In this document: positions 6,647-13,906 of the stretch, in pieces | How the letters are laid out: each line of letters opens with the position of its first letter | How positions within the stretch are numbered: position 1 is the stretch's first letter | Origin: Oscillospiraceae bacterium | Lineage (GTDB): Bacteria; Bacillota; Clostridia; Oscillospirales; Oscillospiraceae | Assembly: GCA_904501855.1 (NCBI GenBank) | Contig: CAJGCI010000029.1 | Span: 1-15,912 of the forward strand | Direction of reading: 5' to 3' | DNA: 15,912 nucleotides | Notes under the pieces: generated by a model | Seen by the model: the letters and a program-made list of their open reading frames with translations, nothing else | Database searches by the model: none | What the model was told of the DNA's origin: nothing | Position numbers and translations under genes: made by a program

Positions 6647-7437
6647 GAGATATCACCTTAGGTCAGTATTTCCCCGGCGATACCGTTGCCCACCGTCTGG
6701 ATCCCAGAACGAAACTGGCACTGGTGGTCCTTTACATCGTCGGACTGTTCATGGCGAAGAACTGGATCTCCTACGGTGTGGTGTTCCTGGTGACCATCGC
6801 CTGCATGGCGGTATCCCACATCAGACTGAAGACCCTGATGAAGGGTCTAAAGCCTCTGATCATCATCATCGTGCTCACGGCGGTACTGAATCTGTTCTAT
6901 ACCCCGGGCACGCAGATCATCGAAGGATTTCCCATGACCTGGGAGGGCCTGAAGAAGGCGTTCCTGCTGGTCATGCGTATCATGATGCTCATCTCCGGAA
7001 CCTTCCTTCTGACCTATACCACGAGCCCCATCGCACTGACCGACGGCCTGGAAAAGGCCATGAGACCGCTGAAAAAGCTTCATTTTCCGGTGCATGAGAT
7101 GTCCATGATGATGTCCATGGCCCTGCGTTTCATTCCGACACTGACGGAGGAGACGGACAAGATCATGTCGGCGCAGAAGGCCCGGGGAGCGGATTTCGAG
7201 ACCGGTAATCTCCTGCAGCGCGCCAAGGCGCTGATCCCCATCCTGGTGCCTCTGTTCGTCTCGGCGTTCCGCCGTGCCGATGAGCTTGCCATCGCCATGG
7301 AGAGCCGCTGCTACCACGGAGGCGATGGGAGGACCCGGATGAAACAGCTGAAGTATGCCGCAAGGGATGCTGTCGCGTACATCCTGGGCATCCTGTTTGT
7401 GGCGGCCATGGCGGTACTGCGTCATTACGGACTGTAA
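6640..7437 (+). CDS. ecfT: ECF transporter transmembrane protein EcfT
   Basis: The membrane scaffold linking the EcfA1/EcfA2 ATPases to S components, 265 aa with several hydrophobic segments in the N-terminal half. HRLDPRTKL near residue 23 is the family's N-terminal motif. The two coupling-helix motifs that dock into the ATPases are visible as A181-R-G in AQKARGADFE and S222-R-C in AMESRCY. The start at 6640 is chosen because AAGGGGGG lies just upstream and it overlaps the ecfA2 stop by 7 bases; an in-frame ATG at 6622 has no ribosome site. truA follows after 6 bases. Confidence 0.94.
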   Translation: MLRDITLGQYFPGDTVAHRLDPRTKLALVVLYIVGLFMAKNWISYGVVFLVTIACMAVSHIRLKTLMKGLKPLIIIIVLTAVLNLFYTPGTQIIEGFPMTWEGLKKAFLLVMRIMMLISGTFLLTYTTSPIALTDGLEKAMRPLKKLHFPVHEMSMMMSMALRFIPTLTEETDKIMSAQKARGADFETGNLLQRAKALIPILVPLFVSAFRRADELAIAMESRCYHGGDGRTRMKQLKYAARDAVAYILGILFVAAMAVLRHYGL

Positions 7438-7443
7438 GAAACT

Positions 7444-8247
7444 ATGAGAAACATCGCTCTGAAACTACGATACGACGGCTCCCGTTATCACGGGTGGCAG
7501 GTACAGAAAAATGAGATCTCGGTGTGTGAGACCATGGAGCGGGCGGTGGAAGCCACCTGCGGCAAGGCTCATGTGATCGGCTGCGGCCGTACCGATGCCG
7601 GCGTGCACGCCAACCGGTACTGTGCCAATTTCCGTACCGACAGCACCATCCCCGTGGAGCGGATCCCGCTGGCCATCAATTCCCGGCTTCCCATGGATAT
7701 CGCCGTGCTGGATGCCGTGGAGGCGCCGGAGGATTTCAACGCCATCGGATCGTGCATCAAAAAGGAATACATCTATCGGATCCACAACGCCAATATCCGG
7801 GATCCGTTTCTGGAGGACCGGGTCTGTTTCTATCCCCAGAGACTGGATCTGGAGCGGATGAAACGGGCCGCGGAAGCCTTTGTGGGGACCCATGATTTCA
7901 AGGCCGTTCGTTCCGTGGGAACGGAAACGAAGACCACGGTGCGCACCGTGCACTGGTGTGATGTGTCGAAACAGGACGACCTCATCACCGTGGCCATCTG
8001 CGCCGACGGCTTTCTGTACAACATGTGCCGGGCCATCGTGGGGACACTGGTATACGCGTCCTACGGCAAACTGGAACCGGAGGAGATCCCGGAACTGCTG
8101 GAACTGGGAGACCGGCGGCTGACGGGACCCACCATGCCGCCCCAGGGGCTGTATATGAACCGCCTCTGGTACGACGGGATCGTGGGAGAGATGATGATGC
8201 GGGACGGGACACCCGATGGTGATCCCTTGCATCCTGTGATAGAATAA
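7444..8247 (+). CDS. truA: tRNA pseudouridine synthase A
   Basis: Converts uridines 38-40 of the tRNA anticodon stem to pseudouridine, 267 aa. The catalytic aspartate is D51 in GCGRTDAGVHA. Other family blocks are LRYDGSRYHGWQVQ at the N-terminus, the KEYIYRI and TVRTV strands, and DGFLYNMCRAIVGTL. The ribosome site is poor (GTAAGAAACT before the ATG), and the start lies 6 bases after the ecfT stop, so translation is probably coupled. Linkage ecfA1-ecfA2-ecfT-truA is the common Firmicutes order, but the ribosomal protein genes that usually flank it are absent here. Confidence 0.95.
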   Translation: MRNIALKLRYDGSRYHGWQVQKNEISVCETMERAVEATCGKAHVIGCGRTDAGVHANRYCANFRTDSTIPVERIPLAINSRLPMDIAVLDAVEAPEDFNAIGSCIKKEYIYRIHNANIRDPFLEDRVCFYPQRLDLERMKRAAEAFVGTHDFKAVRSVGTETKTTVRTVHWCDVSKQDDLITVAICADGFLYNMCRAIVGTLVYASYGKLEPEEIPELLELGDRRLTGPTMPPQGLYMNRLWYDGIVGEMMMRDGTPDGDPLHPVIE

Positions 8248-8297
8248 AACTACGAATCTCAACGGATCCCGGGACGGAAAAAGAAGGGAGCAGACCT

Positions 8298-9419
8298 ATG
8301 AGTGAGCATGAAGCACAATCGAATCATGTTCGTATGAAGCCGCGTATGCTGCTTCTTCTGGCTGCCCTGCTTCTCGTGATCGTTGCGGCTCTGATCATCG
8401 TTCTGAACCGAAACAGCATCGGAGTGGCCCTGTCCTCCGGACACCGTGCCGGAAGCAACCGCAAGCCCTTCACTTATGCCAGCGCCGCCCAGATCGAGGC
8501 GGATGCGGTGGGGAACGGACTTGCCATCGTCTCCAACAACGGCATGGAGCTTCTGGATTCCGGCGGACGGCTTGCCACGAAGGAAGTCGTGGCCATGAAG
8601 AAACCGGCAGTAACGTCATCCACTTCCAGCGCCGCCGCCTTCGATATCGGGAACACGAATCTGATCATCGGGGATCTGAAAGGCGCCAGCCATGTGCTGA
8701 AGATGAAGGATAATATCCTCACCGCGAGGATGAACAACGACGGATATCTGGCCGTATGTACGGAATCCAGCGGATACCACGGACAGGTGACCGTATACAA
8801 TCCGCAGGCACAGGAAGTGTACCGGTGGTATTCCGGGGAGGCGTATCTGCTCACCGCACAGGTGTCTCCGGACAACCGTTATCTGGCCACGCTCTGTGTG
8901 GGAAGCAAGGGCGGTTCGGTGCATATCATGCGTCTGGACAGTCCGGACGAAGTGGCCCAGTACGAGGCGGAGGAGACCGTGGTCACGGATCTCCGCTGGC
9001 TGGAGAACAACCGGATCTTCCTGCTGGAGCGGGAAAAATGCACCGTGATCGGCCGGGACGGCCGGGCCGTGGGCAGTCTGGAGTTCGGCGACAAGGTCGT
9101 GACGGCCTTTTCCTACGGCGACGGATTTGCCGCCATTATGCTCTGTGACTATATCTCCGGAAAGAACGGAACGCTCATCAGCGTGGGACCGGACTGCACC
9201 ATTCTGGGACAGGTCGCCGTTACCACCGGACTTCAGGCACTGGATGCCTACCGCGGTTCCGTGGCACTGCTCTGCGGTGACGGAGTTCATAAATATACCA
9301 AGACACTGTCCAAGGGAGACAATGCCGACAGTGAAGCCGGCGTCATCGATCTGGTGGTGCGTTATAATTCGGATGTGTTCCTGATCACGCAGAATACGGC
9401 GCTGATCCGGAATTTCTGA
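8298..9419 (+). CDS. Membrane-anchored DUF5711-like beta-propeller protein
   Basis: A 373-aa protein with a short charged cytoplasmic N-terminus, one membrane segment (about 17-36), and a large outer domain made of short beta-rich repeats. Blocks such as GNGLAIVSNNGMELLDSGG, DGYLAVCTESSGYHGQVTVYN, SPDNRYLATLCVG and LEREKCTVIGRDG recall WD/PQQ propeller blades. I recognise it as DUF5711-like, a Clostridia family of unknown function. AGGGAG at 8285-8290 supports the ATG. It starts 50 bases after truA and lies 15 bases before the CvpA-family gene, so the two envelope proteins are probably made together. The family assignment rests on memory of the pattern, and no catalytic residues are evident. 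Confidence 0.7.
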   Translation: MSEHEAQSNHVRMKPRMLLLLAALLLVIVAALIIVLNRNSIGVALSSGHRAGSNRKPFTYASAAQIEADAVGNGLAIVSNNGMELLDSGGRLATKEVVAMKKPAVTSSTSSAAAFDIGNTNLIIGDLKGASHVLKMKDNILTARMNNDGYLAVCTESSGYHGQVTVYNPQAQEVYRWYSGEAYLLTAQVSPDNRYLATLCVGSKGGSVHIMRLDSPDEVAQYEAEETVVTDLRWLENNRIFLLEREKCTVIGRDGRAVGSLEFGDKVVTAFSYGDGFAAIMLCDYISGKNGTLISVGPDCTILGQVAVTTGLQALDAYRGSVALLCGDGVHKYTKTLSKGDNADSEAGVIDLVVRYNSDVFLITQNTALIRNF

Positions 9420-9434
9420 GGGGGATAGAAAACC

Positions 9435-10145
9435 GTGAAAATAGCCATCGATATTGTCCTGCTCCTGGTTCTGATCTGGGGCGTGTACAACGGATATAAA
9501 CGCGGACTGGTGAACGTGATCATCTCACTGTTTGCGGTGTGTCTCGCCATCTTTGCCGGCAGTATCCTGTCCGCCACCTATTCCGGCACGCTGATGCCGG
9601 CCTTCGAACCCTTTGTGGCCGGCCTTGCGGATACGGTGGAGGAACAGACACTGGCGGACATCGGCTACGGCAATTCCGTCGTGAACATGAACGAACTGAT
9701 CCAGCAGCAGCCGGAGATGAAACAGAAGTACTGCAAGGCGCTCTACATGGAGATGGGCATTCATGAGGGAAGAGCGGATAAGATCGCCGAAGAGGCCGCC
9801 CAGCTGGTGGACATCAAGGACATGAAGCTGGAAAACGCCGCAGTGCAGATGCTCTCGGAGAAACTTCTCTATGTGCTGGGAACCGCGCTGGCCACCATCC
9901 TCATCCTCATCCTGTTCACGGCATTCGTCAATCTCGTGAATCTCAGCTTCCATCTTCCCAACGGGGAAAAGGCGGAGAAAGTCGGCGGTGTCATCCTGGG
10001 CATCGTGCTGGCGGTCCTCATCGCCACCCTCATCTGCTGGTTCCTCAGTTTCTTCGGAGGCTTCCTGGGAAAGGAGACCCTGGCGGAGACCTATCTGGGC
10101 CGGGTATTCCTGAAACTGACCTTCCTCACGGACTGGCTCTTATAA
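9435..10145 (+). CDS. CvpA-family membrane protein
   Basis: A CvpA (colicin V production) family protein, 236 aa, with about four membrane segments: near 3-20, 25-45, 150-172 and 185-212. The N-terminus (IDIVLLLVLIWGVYNGYKRGLV) is the conserved CvpA opening, with the Gly-rich turn and basic KRG. The long polar insert between segments two and three (about 50-145) is typical of Clostridia members. It starts with GTG, preceded by GAGGGGGA at 9418-9425. The family's function is poorly defined; CvpA homologues are linked to envelope integrity and secretion. It lies between the DUF5711 gene and clpE. Confidence 0.82.
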   Translation: MKIAIDIVLLLVLIWGVYNGYKRGLVNVIISLFAVCLAIFAGSILSATYSGTLMPAFEPFVAGLADTVEEQTLADIGYGNSVVNMNELIQQQPEMKQKYCKALYMEMGIHEGRADKIAEEAAQLVDIKDMKLENAAVQMLSEKLLYVLGTALATILILILFTAFVNLVNLSFHLPNGEKAEKVGGVILGIVLAVLIATLICWFLSFFGGFLGKETLAETYLGRVFLKLTFLTDWLL

Positions 10146-10209
10146 TTTGAACTCAAGCGCCGCAGAAGTGATCTGCAGGCAACCATAGACGACAGGAGCA
10201 TTGCTTTAT

Positions 10210-12531
10210 ATGAATCCAACCATGTGTACACAGTGCGGCAAAAACGTTGCTGTGATCTTCATTACGAAAATCGAAAACGGCGTACAGAAGCAGGAGGGCC
10301 TGTGCCTGCGCTGTGCCCGGAAAATGCATATCAAACCGGTGGATGACGTCATCGAGAAGATGGGTCTGACGGACGAGGACCTGGACGCGTTGTCGGGGGA
10401 TATGATGAACGCCTTCTCCGGCATGGAGAATCTGGCGGATCTCGCGTCCGCCGGCGATGATCCCGACGGCGACAACGATGAGGGGAAAACGGCGACGTTC
10501 CCGTTTCTGAACCATCTGTTCGGGGAGAGAGGCGGACGGGAAGAGAAGTCCGACCGGGGCGGTTCCCAGGAGAACGGGGACGCCTCCGAGCGGAAGGAAT
10601 CCTCCCGCAACGGCCGCGGAAAGCGGAAGTTCCTGGACAACTACTGCATCAATCTCAACCAGCGCGCCCGGGAGGGCAAGCTGGACAGTATGGTGGGCCG
10701 TGAGGAGGAACTGGAGCGTGTGATCCAGATCCTGAACCGCCGCCAGAAGAACAACCCCTGCCTCATCGGCGAGCCCGGCGTCGGCAAGACCGCCATCGCC
10801 GAGGGACTGTCGCAGCGCATCGTCTCGGGAAACGTTCCCTTCAAACTGCAGAACAAGGAAGTCTATCTGCTGGACCTTACGTCTCTTGTGGCGGGAACAC
10901 AGTTCCGCGGCCAGTTTGAGAGCCGTATGAAAGGTCTCATCGAGGAGATCCGGAAACAGGGGAATATCATCCTCATGATCGATGAGGTCCACAATCTGGT
11001 GGGAGCCGGCGACGCGGAGGGCAGCATGAATGCCGCCAACATCCTGAAACCGGCCCTCTCCCGCGGAGAGATCCAGGTCATCGGTGCCACCACCTTTACG
11101 GAGTACCGGAAACATATTGAGAAAGACACGGCACTGGAGCGCCGCTTCCAGCCCGTTACGGTCAATGAGCCGTCCATCGACGACAGCATCAAGATCATGG
11201 AGGGCATTGCCCATTACTACGAGGATTTCCATGAAGTGGAGATCCCCAAGGAGATGTGCCGCGCGGCGGTCATCATGTCGGAACGGTACATCACGGACCG
11301 CTTCCTGCCGGACAAGGCCATCGACCTCATCGACGAAGCCTGTTCGGATGTCAATCTGAAAAACAAGGAACTTGCCCGCCGGGAACAGGTTGAAAAGGAG
11401 ATCGCCGATCTGGCTCTGGAACAGGATCTGCTGATGCAGGATACCGAGCAGGAGCACTATGAGCGCCTGGCGGAGATCCGCAGCGACACCATCCGCCTCA
11501 ATGAGGAGCTGGATCAGCTGAAGGCCAAGGGAAGACCGAAACTGACCATGGACAACATCGCCCGCATCATCGAGCTGTGGACGAAGATCCCCGCCTCCAC
11601 CATCAAGGCCGATGAGCTGGAACGGCTGGCCGCACTGGGCGACCGTCTGAGAGAGCACATTGTGGGTCAGGATCCGGCCATCGAATCCATCGTTTCCGCC
11701 ATCCGCCGCAACCGCATCGGTCTGGCTTCCAAACGGAAACCGGTGAGCTTCATCTTCGTGGGAAGCACCGGCGTGGGCAAGACCGAACTGGTCAAACGTC
11801 TGGCGGAGGACATGTTCAATTCTCCCGAATCCCTGATCCGTCTGGATATGTCGGAGTTTATGGAGAAGTTCTCCGTTTCCCGCATCATCGGATCTCCTCC
11901 GGGATATGTGGGATACGATGAAGCCGGCCAGCTGACGGAGAAGATCCGCCGGAAACCATATTCCGTGGTCCTCTTCGATGAGATCGAGAAGGCTCATCCC
12001 GATGTGATGAACATCCTGCTTCAGATCCTGGACGACGGACGCATCACCGATGCACAGGGACGTACGGTGAATTTCGAAAACACCATCATCGTCATGACCA
12101 CCAATGCCGGCAGCAACACCAATGTGGGCACGGTGGGATTCGGCGGAAGCAGCGAAGACAAGGACAAGGACCGCACCATGAAGGCCCTTCAGGACTTCCT
12201 GCGTCCCGAATTTCTCAACCGTGTGGATGAGATCGTGTATTTCAACCGTCTGACGGAAGAGAACTTCCGCAATATCGCCGTGCTGATGCTGGAAGAGGTG
12301 CGCACGGTCATGGAAGAGCACGACCGCAGCTTCGAGTGGGACGAGAAACTGGTGGATTACCTGGTGAAGAAGAGCTACTCCGAGGTGTATGGTGCCCGCA
12401 ATCTGCGCCGTACCATCCAGAAGGATGTGGAGGACGCCATCGCTTCCGAGATCGTGGAGCGCCGGGGAGAGGCCATCACCCGCGTGTCGGTGTCCGCCGA
12501 CGACGAAAAGGTCATCGTCACCTGCAAATGA
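10210..12531 (+). CDS. clpE: ClpE-type AAA+ unfoldase
   Basis: A two-ring Hsp100 ATPase, 773 aa, expected to unfold proteins and feed them to ClpP. The N-terminus has a zinc finger C6-X2-C9-X22-C32-X2-C35, the exact ClpE spacing, in place of Clp_N repeats. A charged, probably disordered linker (about 75-145) follows. AAA-1 has Walker A GEPGVGKT (187-194) and Walker B D258-E259. A short coiled-coil middle segment lies near 390-440. AAA-2 has Walker A GSTGVGKT (518-525) and Walker B D590-E591. V642-G-F-G is the likely ClpP-docking loop. The ATG at 10210 fits AGGAG at 10194-10198; the in-frame TTG at 10201 is too close to it. No CtsR-like heptamer operator is visible upstream, and neither clpP, ctsR nor mcsAB is nearby, which is unusual for a stress-regulated clpE. 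Confidence 0.92.
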   Translation: MNPTMCTQCGKNVAVIFITKIENGVQKQEGLCLRCARKMHIKPVDDVIEKMGLTDEDLDALSGDMMNAFSGMENLADLASAGDDPDGDNDEGKTATFPFLNHLFGERGGREEKSDRGGSQENGDASERKESSRNGRGKRKFLDNYCINLNQRAREGKLDSMVGREEELERVIQILNRRQKNNPCLIGEPGVGKTAIAEGLSQRIVSGNVPFKLQNKEVYLLDLTSLVAGTQFRGQFESRMKGLIEEIRKQGNIILMIDEVHNLVGAGDAEGSMNAANILKPALSRGEIQVIGATTFTEYRKHIEKDTALERRFQPVTVNEPSIDDSIKIMEGIAHYYEDFHEVEIPKEMCRAAVIMSERYITDRFLPDKAIDLIDEACSDVNLKNKELARREQVEKEIADLALEQDLLMQDTEQEHYERLAEIRSDTIRLNEELDQLKAKGRPKLTMDNIARIIELWTKIPASTIKADELERLAALGDRLREHIVGQDPAIESIVSAIRRNRIGLASKRKPVSFIFVGSTGVGKTELVKRLAEDMFNSPESLIRLDMSEFMEKFSVSRIIGSPPGYVGYDEAGQLTEKIRRKPYSVVLFDEIEKAHPDVMNILLQILDDGRITDAQGRTVNFENTIIVMTTNAGSNTNVGTVGFGGSSEDKDKDRTMKALQDFLRPEFLNRVDEIVYFNRLTEENFRNIAVLMLEEVRTVMEEHDRSFEWDEKLVDYLVKKSYSEVYGARNLRRTIQKDVEDAIASEIVERRGEAITRVSVSADDEKVIVTCK

Positions 12532-12537
12532 ATCTTT

Positions 12538-12562
12538 CCCGCCCGGTGCTCCGGGCGGGTTT
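12538..12562 (+). terminator. GC-rich hairpin after clpE, weak terminator
   Basis: CCCGCCCGG (12538-12546) pairs with CCGGGCGGG (12551-12559) around a TGCT loop, starting 6 bases after the clpE stop. Only three T residues follow, so termination may be partial and leave readthrough into the macro-domain gene. No convincing promoter lies between the hairpin and 12605. Confidence 0.55.
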
Positions 12563-12604
12563 CCAATAGAACATCACGAGACAAAAGGATAGGAGGCACA
12601 ACAA

Positions 12605-13123
12605 ATGTCCGATCGTATTGAAATCATCAAAGGGGATATCACCCGGTCCAAAGTGGATGCCATCGTCAATGCTGCCAACACGTCCCTTCTGGGAGGCGGC
12701 GGAGTGGACGGCGCGATCCACCGCGCAGCCGGTCCGGATCTGCTGAAGGAATGCCGGACGCTTCACGGCTGTGAAACGGGAAAGGCCAAGATCACCAAGG
12801 GCTATGATCTGATGGCAAAGCACGTGATCCACACTCCCGGTCCGGTCTGGCACGGCGGAAGCAAGGGAGAACCGGAACTGCTGAAGAGCTGTTATCAGTC
12901 CTGCCTGGAGCTGGCCTCGGAAAACGGATGCCGGACCGTGGACTTTCCGTCCATCTCCACCGGTGTCTATCATTTCCCGCTGGAACAGGCATCCGTCATC
13001 GCCATCCGCACCATCTCGGACTATCTGAAGGATCATCCGGAGATCGAGAAAGTGCGCATGGTCTGCTTTGACGAGGGAACGAAGAAATACTATGAGGAAG
13101 CACTGGCCTCCATCGAAGGATGA
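12605..13123 (+). CDS. Macro-domain ADP-ribose hydrolase/deacetylase
   Basis: A stand-alone macro domain of the MacroD/YmdB type, 172 aa. It probably removes ADP-ribose from proteins or nucleic acids, or deacetylates O-acetyl-ADP-ribose. Visible blocks are GDIT (10-13), NAANTSL with N25, the Gly-rich phosphate-binding and catalytic loop GGGGVDGAIH (30-39) with D35, and ISTGVYHFP for the second loop. A strong AGGAGG at 12591-12596 lies 8 bases before the ATG. Its stop overlaps the start of the next gene in ATGA (13120-13123). No ADP-ribosyltransferase gene is in the window, so it is not an obvious toxin-antitoxin half. Confidence 0.92.
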   Translation: MSDRIEIIKGDITRSKVDAIVNAANTSLLGGGGVDGAIHRAAGPDLLKECRTLHGCETGKAKITKGYDLMAKHVIHTPGPVWHGGSKGEPELLKSCYQSCLELASENGCRTVDFPSISTGVYHFPLEQASVIAIRTISDYLKDHPEIEKVRMVCFDEGTKKYYEEALASIEG

Positions 13124-13560
13124 AGGAGAAGCTGCTGATCAGCGCGTGTCTCACCGGGGAGAACTGCAAGTACAGCGGAGGAAACAATGCCCTGCCGGAA
13201 GAGATGCTCCGGAAACTGAGGATGCGCTATGAACTCGTGCCGGTGTGTCCGGAACAGCTGGGAGGCCTGCCGACGCCCAGGACTCCGGCGGAGCGGCGGG
13301 GAGACCAGGTCATCACCCGGGACGGACAGGATGTGACGGCGCAATTCGCTGCCGGCGCCGAAAAGGTGCTCGGGATCGCCCGGGATCAGAAGATCGGAAA
13401 GGCACTGCTGAAAGCCGGCAGCCCGTCCTGCGGCCGGGACCGGATCTACGACGGTTCCTTTACGGGGACAGTGATCCGGGGAAACGGAGTCACGGCTCAG
13501 CTGCTTCTGGCTCATGGGATCGATGTCTTCTCCGAGGAGGAGATCGCCCGTCTGCTTTAA
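13120..13560 (+). CDS. DUF523 / TudS-like iron-sulfur protein
   Basis: A 146-aa DUF523 (COG1683) protein. A characterised member, TudS, is a thiouracil desulfurase that uses a [4Fe-4S] cluster held by three cysteines. The three expected cysteines are present: C10 in SACLTGENCKYSGG, C43 in VCPEQLGGLPTPR, and C104 in GSPSCG. The ATG overlaps the macro-domain stop (ATGA) and no separate ribosome site is correctly spaced, so translation is probably coupled. It would act in the cytoplasm. DUF523 is broad, so substrate and true desulfurase activity are unproven. Domain length is normal, with no DUF1722 fusion. It ends just before a strong terminator and is the last gene of the plus-strand run. Confidence 0.85.
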   Translation: MKEKLLISACLTGENCKYSGGNNALPEEMLRKLRMRYELVPVCPEQLGGLPTPRTPAERRGDQVITRDGQDVTAQFAAGAEKVLGIARDQKIGKALLKAGSPSCGRDRIYDGSFTGTVIRGNGVTAQLLLAHGIDVFSEEEIARLL

Positions 13561-13571
13561 GAAAATATAAG

Positions 13572-13614
13572 AAACGCACGGAAAGGATATTGCGTCTTTT
13601 CCGTGCGTTTATTT
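13572..13614 (+). terminator. Rho-independent terminator ending the long plus-strand run
   Basis: A 13-bp perfect stem (13572-13584 with 13598-13610) with a 13-base loop ends in TTTATTT (13608-13614), 11 bases after the DUF523 stop. This is the strongest stop signal of the plus-strand run. Confidence 0.87.
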
Positions 13615-13762
13615 CCGCCTTTTCTGCCTATACAGGGCAAAAAGACGAACTTATTTCCCGTTTTATGTGAATTCTGGTTTTCCATAATTTTTCAGTTCTG
13701 ACATTATGTAAATGTTTTTGTCCATCCTGCCGAAAGTGCGGGCTGTCAACCTTAAATTGTTT

Positions 13763-13783
13763 CAAAATTATTACAAAATTATT
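13763..13783 (+). repeat. Tandem 10-base direct repeat with 11-base period
   Basis: CAAAATTATT occurs at 13763-13772 and again at 13774-13783, one base apart. The period is about one helical turn. It lies 32 bases upstream of the -35 box of the SLH-SGNH promoter, so it may be an UP-like element or paired activator sites. The role is inferred. Confidence 0.45.
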
Positions 13784-13814
13784 GTTTAAAAGGGCGAAAA
13801 GTTACAGATAGGAA

Positions 13815-13843
13815 TTGAATCTTGGACCCCGGATGTGTATAGT
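13815..13843 (+). promoter_or_regulatory. Sigma-A promoter of the SLH-SGNH gene
   Basis: TTGAAT (13815-13820) and TATAGT (13838-13843) are separated by 17 bases. This gives a start near 13850 and a leader of about 57 bases. An overlapping alternative, TTGGAC at 13822 with TATGAT at 13847, has a 19-base spacer and is less likely. Confidence 0.65.
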
Positions 13844-13859
13844 TAATATGATAAACTGT

Positions 13860-13875
13860 CTTGTTCTGGAACAAG
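13860..13875 (+). promoter_or_regulatory. Palindrome near the 5' end of the SLH-SGNH transcript
   Basis: CTTGTTC (13860-13866), TG, GAACAAG (13869-13875) is a perfect 7-bp inverted repeat about 10 bases after the predicted transcription start. It may be a stabilising 5' hairpin of a highly expressed surface-protein mRNA or a repressor site. It is too small to be a terminator. Confidence 0.4.
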
Positions 13876-13906
13876 AAAAGCAAGAGTAAACTAGAAGGAG
13901 AAAGCA

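Larger units (their letters stand above)
13615..13906 (+). other. AT-rich regulatory region before the SLH-SGNH gene
   Basis: This stretch of about 290 bases is far more AT-rich than the flanking genes. It contains an 11-base-period direct repeat (13763-13783), a promoter (13815-13843), a palindrome near the transcript start (13860-13875) and the ribosome site AAGGAG (13895-13900). Between 13615 and 13760 I see no gene, no known riboswitch and no further clear promoter. Confidence 0.6.

Noticed and set aside
4930..7437. Riboswitch or an S-component gene associated with the ECF module
   Set aside because: Gaps between the genes are 6-15 bases or overlaps, leaving no room for an aptamer. No small six-helix S protein is encoded in the window.
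10116..10146. A TATAAT at 10141-10146 as a clpE promoter
   Set aside because: The best -35 (CTGACC at 10116) has a 19-base spacer and lies inside the cvpA-family coding region. It could be chance, so it is not listed as a feature.
10146..10209. CtsR or CIRCE heat-shock operator upstream of clpE
   Set aside because: I looked for tandem GGTCAAA-like heptamers and for the TTAGCACTC repeat and found neither.
10153..12321. A 722-codon open frame antisense to clpE
   Set aside because: It mirrors the codon bias of clpE, is rich in His/Asp/Gln/Leu with no recognisable domain, and lacks a ribosome site. The sense frame is an unmistakable ClpE.
12605..13560. Macro domain plus partner as a DarT/DarG-type toxin-antitoxin pair
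   Set aside because: The partner is a DUF523 cysteine protein, not an ADP-ribosyltransferase, and the macro domain lacks the DarG C-terminal region.
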